Of a stretch of DNA of 10,126 nt, positions 5,384 through 10,126 are shown one piece after another. The first letter of the stretch is position 1. Every line of letters starts with the position of its first letter. The stretch comes from Limisphaerales bacterium (GTDB lineage: Bacteria > Verrucomicrobiota > Verrucomicrobiia > Limisphaerales > UBA11358). The position numbers and the translations under genes are program-made. The DNA lies in contig PKZR01000211.1 of the NCBI GenBank assembly GCA_003133815.1, positions 1 through 10,126 of the forward strand, given 5' to 3'. The notes below the pieces were generated by a model. It was not told where the DNA came from and ran no database searches. It worked only from the letters and a program-made list of their open reading frames with translations.

Positions 5384-8136
5384 ATCAACGGACGCCAGCG
5401 ACCGAGCATATTCAGTAACGCCGGCAAAAAAGTTAGTGCTGCGATCATACACGTCGCGATTCCAACCGACATTACACAGCCCAAGCTGTGGATGCCGCGA
5501 TGTTTGGCGAGGATCAAGCTGCCGAATCCAGCGATGGCCGTCAATCCAGACACTAGCACGGCCTTGCCCGTGCTGCGCGACAAAATGCCGGGAGTTTTTT
5601 CCTCGGCGAAGCGGTTGAGGATGTGGATTCCGTTCGTAACGCCGATTCCAATGACGAGCGGCAGCGTCATGATATTTGACAGATTGATCGGAATGTCGAA
5701 CAAACCCATCAAACCCGCCAGCCAGATCGTGCCGATTCCGACGGGCAGCAGCGCCAGAATTACTGCGCCGAAGCTGCGGAAATGGAAGAGAACCATTAAC
5801 GCAATGGCAGTTAATGAATACCAAGCCGCCGTCACATAACTGTTTTTCATCAATGTTTCGTACTCGTAGAATTGCACTGGATCGCCGGTGATGACTGGGT
5901 GGTTGGTTTCCCTGGGATCAAGTGACTGACGCAGTTCGGTGACAAATCTTTCCTGATTGGTGCGCTCCCAGACGTCGTCCTTGGGATACACCTGCAGCAG
6001 CAATTTTCCGTCCACGCCCACATAACGATGATGCAATGCAGGCGGCAAATCTTCAATCCGTAACGGAGTGGTGTCGTCCTGATTTTGTAAAAGTCTGAAA
6101 GTGCTACCCAAATCAGCAAAGAGGGCTTGTTGAAACAGTGCCAGCTTTTGTGCGTGTTCGGCTTGTTCGGAATCGTCGCCTTGCAGCATCGTCTTGCGCA
6201 GGTTCGAAATCGCGTCGCGCAGGGAAACCAGTTGCGCGGTCAGGTTCGTGTCGCTGTCACCGACGGCGACGAGCGCGTTGCCGAGATAGCTGTTAAGAAA
6301 GTAAAGCGTCTGGCTCAAATTGTTAATATCCACGGGCTGCAGGTCCGTGGGATTGAACTGGAGCGTCGCGATTTCCTGCTTGATGCCGTGGATCAGTTTG
6401 AATTTTTCCGCAGGGTCTTCTAGGAAGTTTTTGTAAAATGGCGGCTCAACATCGGCGACGACCGGCAGTTTTTGTATTTGTTCCGTCAATTCAACCGCAT
6501 TCGTCAGCGAATCGGCGATGACCGCGCCGTAAAGCAGCGATTTGTCCGCCGAATCCAGCAGTTTGTGTGCGAAAATCACCGACGGCAGATTCTGGCTCTG
6601 CATTTTGATGAGATTGTAATCGAAATGCACCTTCCTCGCCTCAAACAGCGCCGCTATGCAAAGTACTGCCGTTATGCCAATGACGAGCGCCGGGCGCTGC
6701 AGCCAGATGTTCTCTATGCGTGCTCGCGTTTCATCTTCGTTGGTCTGATGGTCAATTACGTTTTGTCGCCCGCGCAGGAGCATCGCCGGAAGCATCGTCA
6801 TCATCGGGATGAAACAGATGAGCAGGCCGCCGCCGCAGATGATGCCCATTTCCTGGATGCCCTTGAAATTCGTGAACGCCATCGCCAGAAACGCGCCTGC
6901 CGTCGTCAATGTGCCGGTGAAAATCCCCTGGCCTGTATATATCATGGCTTTCGTCAGCGCCTGCTCCGCCGTTTTTCCGTGGCGCAATTCCTCTTCGTAA
7001 CGCGAGATCAAATGCACGCCGTAATCAATCGCCAGTCCGATGAGCATCGGTACAAACATGATTGTCAGGACGTTCAAATGGCCGATGGTCAGCGCTGTGA
7101 ACGCGAGCGTGTAGCCAAATCCGACCACCAGGCAGATTGCTGCTTTCACCGGACGTCCGGTTTCGTTATAGCCATAAATGAAAATCAGCGCGCACAAGAC
7201 CAGCGACAGAATGCTGGCGAACGTGGCGTCCTGCTCCGATTGCGACATCTGGTCGTAATCCAGGACCGGCTCGCCCGTGATGCCGACGTTGACGCCGGGC
7301 ACTTCAATTTTCGTTTGCCGGACCAGTTCGCGCAGCCGGTCAATCGCATGGCCGTTGAAGTCATCCTGAGTTTCCGAAGAATTTGTTTCAAGTGTCGGCG
7401 GATGCGTTGTCAGCAGAAAAATCCGGCCCTTCGCAAACGTGATGTAATTTCCTAGCACATCGCTTTCGCCTCCGCCAAACAGGGTGATGACGTTGGGCGA
7501 CGGCGGCGTGCCGGGGCGCTGCAGCGAGTCCGACGCCTGCGTCACGATGCGCGTCAACGCCGGCAGCGAATTGATCAATGCGTCGGTGTTCGCATTTGTA
7601 TCCTGCGGCGCGGTGCGGAACGCCGTGTTGATCTGCTCGAAAAATGAAACGAGATTCGTCGTCCGGGTGAATTCCTGGATGAACGGCTGCGCGGCGTGCA
7701 GCATCGACCTCATTTGCACCAAATCTGATTTCTGCGCGTAAAGCAGCGCCTTGGAACCCATCATCATGGGGCTTTGTGCAAAAAAAACGTCCTGAAAGTA
7801 ATTCGTTTCCGCCTGCAACCTGGCCGCGACGCGCTCGACGAACTGCCGGTTCTTTTCAATGTCATCACTCTCCACGACCACGACCAGGTCGTCCTGCTGG
7901 GGAAACTCCTGTTCCAGCCGCAGAAAATTCTGATGATACTTCTGGTTCGGCCCGACGAGGTGATCCTGGTTCGGGTCGAACACCAGATGGCCGTAAGGTT
8001 CCGGCAGCGCATAAACCACGCAGACGATGAACAGCGCGATTTGCGACCAGAAAAACCAGCGTGGATGGCGGCAGATCGCCGCCGCCAGTTTGCCCAGCAG
8101 CCGCCCGAGAAAGGAATCTTCGCTCAACGCCTTCAT
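5320..8136 (-). CDS. RND/MMPL family transporter, HpnN-like
   Basis: Large inner-membrane exporter of the RND superfamily, most like the hopanoid-associated HpnN group, which moves hopanoids or other lipids towards the outer membrane. The 938 residues show the expected duplicated plan: a helix at about 28-45, a periplasmic domain (about 50-300), a helix bundle at about 305-455 with GLAIDYGVHLISRYEEE at 367-383, a helix at about 482-500, a second periplasmic domain (about 505-765) and a second bundle at about 770-912 containing GIGVTNGIHILNRF at 830-843. The first half keeps the membrane Asp (D371) used for proton relay in RND proteins; the matching residue in the second half is T834. The start ATG lies six bases after an in-frame TGA, so no earlier start exists. 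The gene follows the YbjQ gene by 55 bp and precedes the lipoprotein-Mla unit, suggesting a shared lipid-transport role. The exact substrate is unknown. Confidence 0.9.
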   Translation of the reverse strand: MKALSEDSFLGRLLGKLAAAICRHPRWFFWSQIALFIVCVVYALPEPYGHLVFDPNQDHLVGPNQKYHQNFLRLEQEFPQQDDLVVVVESDDIEKNRQFVERVAARLQAETNYFQDVFFAQSPMMMGSKALLYAQKSDLVQMRSMLHAAQPFIQEFTRTTNLVSFFEQINTAFRTAPQDTNANTDALINSLPALTRIVTQASDSLQRPGTPPSPNVITLFGGGESDVLGNYITFAKGRIFLLTTHPPTLETNSSETQDDFNGHAIDRLRELVRQTKIEVPGVNVGITGEPVLDYDQMSQSEQDATFASILSLVLCALIFIYGYNETGRPVKAAICLVVGFGYTLAFTALTIGHLNVLTIMFVPMLIGLAIDYGVHLISRYEEELRHGKTAEQALTKAMIYTGQGIFTGTLTTAGAFLAMAFTNFKGIQEMGIICGGGLLICFIPMMTMLPAMLLRGRQNVIDHQTNEDETRARIENIWLQRPALVIGITAVLCIAALFEARKVHFDYNLIKMQSQNLPSVIFAHKLLDSADKSLLYGAVIADSLTNAVELTEQIQKLPVVADVEPPFYKNFLEDPAEKFKLIHGIKQEIATLQFNPTDLQPVDINNLSQTLYFLNSYLGNALVAVGDSDTNLTAQLVSLRDAISNLRKTMLQGDDSEQAEHAQKLALFQQALFADLGSTFRLLQNQDDTTPLRIEDLPPALHHRYVGVDGKLLLQVYPKDDVWERTNQERFVTELRQSLDPRETNHPVITGDPVQFYEYETLMKNSYVTAAWYSLTAIALMVLFHFRSFGAVILALLPVGIGTIWLAGLMGLFDIPINLSNIMTLPLVIGIGVTNGIHILNRFAEEKTPGILSRSTGKAVLVSGLTAIAGFGSLILAKHRGIHSLGCVMSVGIATCMIAALTFLPALLNMLGRWRPLIKTEKPSADKMSPTLGQEEPR

Positions 8137-8191
8137 TTGTCAGGCTGCGAGTTCACGATTCCGCCGATGCAACGAATGAACCATTCACGAT

Positions 8192-8533
8192 TCAACGGTT
8201 TTCCGCCTCCACATAGACCGCCGTGCCGTAGCACAGCACCTCGGTGATGCCCTGCGCAATTTCCGTCGCGTCGTAGCGCACGCCGATCACCGCGTTCGCG
8301 CCGAGCTGCCCGGCGTGCGTGAGCATCAGGTTGTAGGCATCCTCACGAGCACGTTCGCACATGTTTGTGTATAGCGAAATGTTGCCGCCAAAGAGGCTCT
8401 GGATGCTCGCGCCAAAATTCCCGATGATGGACCGCGACCGCACGATGATGCCGCGCACCACGCCGAACGATTTTGTGACGCGAAAACCGGGAAGCTCGAA
8501 CGTCGTCGTTGTCAATGGATGTGTCAGATTCAT
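8192..8533 (-). CDS. YbjQ/UPF0145 family protein
   Basis: Small soluble protein of the YbjQ (UPF0145) family, whose molecular role is not established; homologues form oligomeric beta-rich assemblies. The 113 residues show the family pattern: LPGFRV at 14-19, GVVRGIIVRSR at 24-34, LFGGNISLY at 47-55, an alpha-helical RAREDAYNLMLTHA segment at 61-74, LGANAVIGVRYD at 77-88 and the C-terminal EVLCYGTAVYV at 98-108. Its length is close to the usual 100-110. It lies downstream of a terminator that ends the 120-residue gene and 55 bp upstream of the RND transporter on the same strand, so it may be the first gene of that transcript. No clear ribosome binding site was found at the ATG. Confidence 0.9.
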   Translation of the reverse strand: MNLTHPLTTTTFELPGFRVTKSFGVVRGIIVRSRSIIGNFGASIQSLFGGNISLYTNMCERAREDAYNLMLTHAGQLGANAVIGVRYDATEIAQGITEVLCYGTAVYVEAENR

Positions 8534-8596
8534 AACTCAACGATTGAACACCACGCCGCGCGGCCGCAAAAGAGAAAAGTTCCGCGCATGCCAATC

Positions 8597-8637
8597 AATT
8601 AAAACAAAACCGCCAGAACAATACATCATTCCGGCGG
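8597..8637 (-). terminator. Rho-independent terminator after the 120-residue gene
   Basis: Read on the minus strand, CCGCCGGAA pairs with TTCTGGCGG (9 bp with one G-U pair, 10-nt loop; arms at 8629-8637 and 8610-8618). TTTTGTTTTAATT follows immediately. It lies 28 bp beyond the stop of the 120-residue gene and before the YbjQ start, so it separates that gene from the lipid-transport cluster. Confidence 0.85.
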
Positions 8638-8664
8638 CGTGTGAAACTGCGATTTGAAGTTTGA

Positions 8665-9027
8665 TTACTTTGTCGGCGCAGGTTTTTTCTTGTTTGTCTT
8701 TCCGGTGGAGCGTTCGCTCTTGCGAACGTAGCCCATCGCCTCATACAGCTCGCCGTCTTCGCCCTCGGCGGGATCGCCCTTGACGGCGTTGACCACGAGG
8801 AGCACTTGCTTGTTGGATTCGACATCGGCGGTGTCCCGCTGGTCCGCGACGGCGATGACCTGGTTGTTCAGCGTGTCCAACGCGCCGCGTGCATCGAGGC
8901 TGGGCTGGACCTTCGCCGTGAACTCGTCCAGCGTCATGTTGGCGAAGCTCTTGGCCGGACGCAGGTCTTTCCACGCCTTCAATACGTCGGCGATTTTCTC
9001 GCCATTTTGTTTTGGATTGTTTGGCAT
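8665..9027 (-). CDS. Uncharacterised 120-residue protein with a GYVRKSER motif and basic tail
   Basis: I cannot assign a function. The chain has no signal peptide or membrane segment. Residues about 10-82 look largely helical (KIADVLKAWKDL, MTLDEFTAKVQPSLDAR, then a charged helix with repeated Asp/Gln). An acidic stretch GDPAEGEDGELYEAMGY follows at 84-100, then VRKSER at 101-106 and a Lys/Pro-rich tail to 120. Similar C-termini occur, as I recall, in small uncharacterised proteins of Verrucomicrobiota-like genomes, but I cannot name the family. Start choice is firm because an extended Shine-Dalgarno lies 9 nt upstream of the ATG. The gene is preceded by tandem array B on the same strand and ends in its own terminator, so it is probably a separate transcript. 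A basic tail could bind nucleic acid, which is speculation. Confidence 0.8.
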   Translation of the reverse strand: MPNNPKQNGEKIADVLKAWKDLRPAKSFANMTLDEFTAKVQPSLDARGALDTLNNQVIAVADQRDTADVESNKQVLLVVNAVKGDPAEGEDGELYEAMGYVRKSERSTGKTNKKKPAPTK

Positions 9028-9033
9028 ATCATT

Positions 9034-9043
9034 TCACCTCCTT
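9034..9043 (-). promoter_or_regulatory. Extended Shine-Dalgarno of the 120-residue gene
   Basis: The minus strand reads AAGGAGGTGA, a ten-base match to the 16S rRNA anti-Shine-Dalgarno. Nine bases lie between the GGAGG core and the ATG at 9027. This stands out because none of the other genes in the window has a clear ribosome binding site. The TGA at its end is also the stop codon of the open frame that spans array B (9486 to 9034). Confidence 0.9.
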
Positions 9044-9138
9044 CCATTGAACTCACATTTCAAATCTGAATAACTAAAATCTCCGTCTGGCAATTTCAGG
9101 GATGAAGCAGACGACTGCGCACCGCCAGAAGACGACCA

Positions 9139-9306
9139 GGAACGGACTGATTCCGACGAGGAACGCGCAGATTCCAAGCAGGAACGCTCGGATTCATCGC
9201 CGGAACGCACAGGTTCCAGGCAGGAATGTGCGGATTCCTCGTGGGAACGAGCAAGTTCCTCATAGGAACGCACGGATTCCAGATCGGCATTTGCAGATTC
9301 CTGCTC
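9139..9306 (-). repeat. Tandem array B, eight 21-bp units with dyad symmetry, decaying to about 9395
   Basis: Units start at 9139, 9160, 9181, 9202, 9223, 9244, 9265 and 9286. Each has a conserved 16-bp part, plus-strand consensus GGAACGCRCRGATTCC, and five variable bases. Weak in-phase units continue (for example GATTCC at 9317-9322 and 9380-9385, and GGAA at 9391), giving about 12 periods in all. Each unit is a short dyad. Read as minus-strand RNA, six of eight units form a 5-bp stem with a 6-nt loop (loop consensus CYGYGC). On the minus strand the array lies inside an open frame from ATG 9486 to TGA 9034, giving a seven-residue repeat of type E-S-x-R-S-x-x; the plus strand is also open. 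I think the repeat itself, not a protein, explains both open frames. Confidence 0.85.
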
Positions 9307-9395
9307 CTCTTTTACAGATTCCGATGCCAAATCCGTCCGCCTCAAAGCCAAATGTGCATTTAACTGAAGGATTTGCGAAGATTCCGGCCCGGAAT

Positions 9396-9784
9396 CCCGC
9401 CAAGGCCGTGGCAGGCTTAAGATAAAATTGTCCCGGCGCGGTGAAAGGGGTTCAACATTTTGGTCGGATGCACTCACGCATGTCATTTAACTCCGGTAAT
9501 TCGCCTTTCGCCATGCAAGAGAAATTGCAGGCGTGACAATGCGCGGGCTGGTGCTGGAGCCATGCTTCCGCCTCAGCAATCAATTGACTAAGTCGGATGA
9601 CAAACGCGCGGACGACGCCGGCAAAAACCGTGGGTTATTATCGGTCGCCCTTGCCGGGCTTCAATTCGCGTCAATTGGTGAAATGAACTCGCGAGATATC
9701 TCTCGGCCTTGCGGCCTACTTGTTTCACCAAATCCCTTTCTCCGTTTCCCAAACGGCTCAAGTCGTGTCAAAGCCCTTGCACCT
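9396..9784. other. Non-coding stretch between array B and the DUF2752 gene
   Basis: No supported gene was found. Open frames here are short, have biased composition and lack family marks. The only clear structure is the palindromic element at 9675-9731. A GGAG lies 4 nt before the ATG at 9486 that opens the repeat-spanning minus-strand frame. The promoter for the 120-residue gene should lie here or inside the array, but no convincing -35/-10 pair was seen. Confidence 0.5.
9675..9731. repeat. Nested palindromic element, 57 bp
   Basis: Outer arms are TTGGTGAAA (9675-9683) and TTTCACCAA (9723-9731), a perfect 9-bp inverted repeat. Inside lie a perfect 10-bp palindrome GAGATATCTC (9693-9702) and a small hairpin GGCC-TTGC-GGCC (9705-9716). 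On the minus strand GTAG directly precedes the GGCC hairpin, resembling the layout of REP elements, in which a GTAG/GTGG tetranucleotide flanks a palindrome. There is no T-run, so it is unlikely to be an intrinsic terminator. Only one copy is visible here. Confidence 0.5.
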
Positions 9785-10126
9785 CTACGGCGAAAGAAAT
9801 GAAAATGCCGGGAAATTCCGCAGCACGCTGAAAATTCCGGCGACAATCAGAAACATCCACAATATTTTTGGCGAGATAAATTGTCCGGCGGGTTTTTGGC
9901 CGCAATGTTTTGCGGCAAACCACGCGCCGCGTGCCGCCAAAGCCGCACCTGTGATGATGAAAACCGCGTTGTCCTTCAGGGCGAGCGGAAGATTTCCGTG
10001 CAACAAAGCAAACAGTGCTCGCGTCGAGCCGCAGCCGGGACAGTTCAATCCGGTCAGCTTGTGAAACATGCAAACCGGATAAAAACCGTGCGTGGCGGGA
10101 TTGAAGAAAAAGACGACGGCTCCGGC
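9785..10126 (-). CDS. DUF2752 family membrane protein, 5' end beyond the window
   Basis: Small integral membrane protein of unknown function (DUF2752). The frame is open to the right edge, giving 113 visible residues. The internal ATG at 10069 is not the start, because conserved family sequence precedes it: FFFNPATHGFYPVC is encoded between 10111 and 10070. It is followed by FHKLTGLNCPGCGSTRAL, the family hallmark with the CPGCGxTR motif whose two cysteines suggest a metal or redox site. Two hydrophobic segments follow, NAVFIITGAALAARGAW and ILWMFLIVAGIFSVL. The chain ends at TAG 9785-9787. It is separated from the rest of the window by the palindromic stretch, and no partner gene is visible. 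Confidence 0.88.
   Translation of the reverse strand, partial: AGAVVFFFNPATHGFYPVCMFHKLTGLNCPGCGSTRALFALLHGNLPLALKDNAVFIITGAALAARGAWFAAKHCGQKPAGQFISPKILWMFLIVAGIFSVLRNFPAFSFLSP

Noticed and set aside
5232..5618. Plus-strand frame with a signal-peptide-like N-terminus
   Set aside because: It lacks a ribosome binding site and runs antisense into the RND gene. The hydrophobic start probably reflects the AT-rich intergenic DNA. Kept only as a possible small-transcript clue.
6472..7455. Long plus-strand open frame of 327 residues
   Set aside because: It lies entirely antisense to the RND transporter gene, which has clear family motifs. The product is rich in Arg, His and Gln without any domain.
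8152..8193. Direct repeat TTCACGATTC at 8152-8161 and 8184-8193 between the RND and YbjQ genes
   Set aside because: Only two 10-bp copies. Probably chance or slippage, and too short to support a regulatory site.
9139..9306. CRISPR array
   Set aside because: The period is only 21 bp, with five variable bases and imperfect repeats. CRISPR repeats and spacers are each about 23-40 bp, and no cas genes are present.
9102..9425. Plus-strand open frame of 107 residues with R-N-x-x-I-P-x heptads
   Set aside because: It arises because the 21-bp repeat has no stop codons in this frame. There is no ribosome binding site, and the wobble pattern of the hairpins favours the other strand.
9661..9846. Minus-strand open frame of 61 residues across the palindromic element
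   Set aside because: It overlaps the end of the DUF2752 gene in another frame and has no ribosome binding site or motif.

Overview
This window looks like chromosomal DNA from a Gram-negative bacterium of moderate GC content, most likely a member of the Verrucomicrobiota or a neighbouring PVC lineage. The Gram-negative part is well supported: there is an Mla-type inner-membrane lipid ABC transporter, an outer-membrane-type lipoprotein and an HpnN-like RND exporter. The phylum is an inference from gene style, namely the aromatic-repeat lipoprotein, the DUF2752 protein, the small protein with a GYVRKSER tail, and mostly absent Shine-Dalgarno sequences. No marker gene proves it.

Layout. Positions 1-128 hold a degenerate tandem array with a 21-bp period that runs in from beyond the left edge. 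Next comes metF (278-1165, plus strand), the only confident plus-strand gene. It converges on a minus-strand cluster read from right to left: a YbjQ/UPF0145 protein (8533-8192), a 938-residue HpnN/MMPL-type RND transporter (8136-5320), an AT-rich gap, a 483-residue lipoprotein with aromatic-proline repeats (5144-3693), and tightly packed mlaE (3671-2925), mlaF (2928-2140) and mlaD (2156-1197). Upstream of this cluster, and separated from it by a good minus-strand terminator (about 8597-8637), is an uncharacterised 120-residue protein gene (9027-8665) with an almost ideal ribosome binding site. Its 5' region holds a second 21-bp-period array (9139-9306, decaying to about 9395). A palindromic element lies at 9675-9731, and a DUF2752 membrane protein gene (9785 to beyond 10126, minus strand) is cut by the right edge.

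How the genes may work together. The minus-strand cluster reads as an envelope lipid-trafficking locus. MlaE (permease), MlaF (ATPase) and MlaD (MCE substrate-binding ring) form the inner-membrane machine. The RND protein may export hopanoids or other lipids, and the lipoprotein could be a periplasmic or outer-membrane partner. MlaA, MlaB and MlaC homologues are not visible here. metF is an unrelated housekeeping gene of one-carbon/methionine metabolism.

The least explained parts are the two 21-bp-period arrays. The right-hand array, read on the minus strand, can fold into a string of small 5-bp hairpins. The fifth pair varies between C-G, U-A and U-G, and this array lies directly upstream of, and on the same strand as, the small orphan gene with the strong ribosome binding site. 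That is the best candidate here for an undescribed system.
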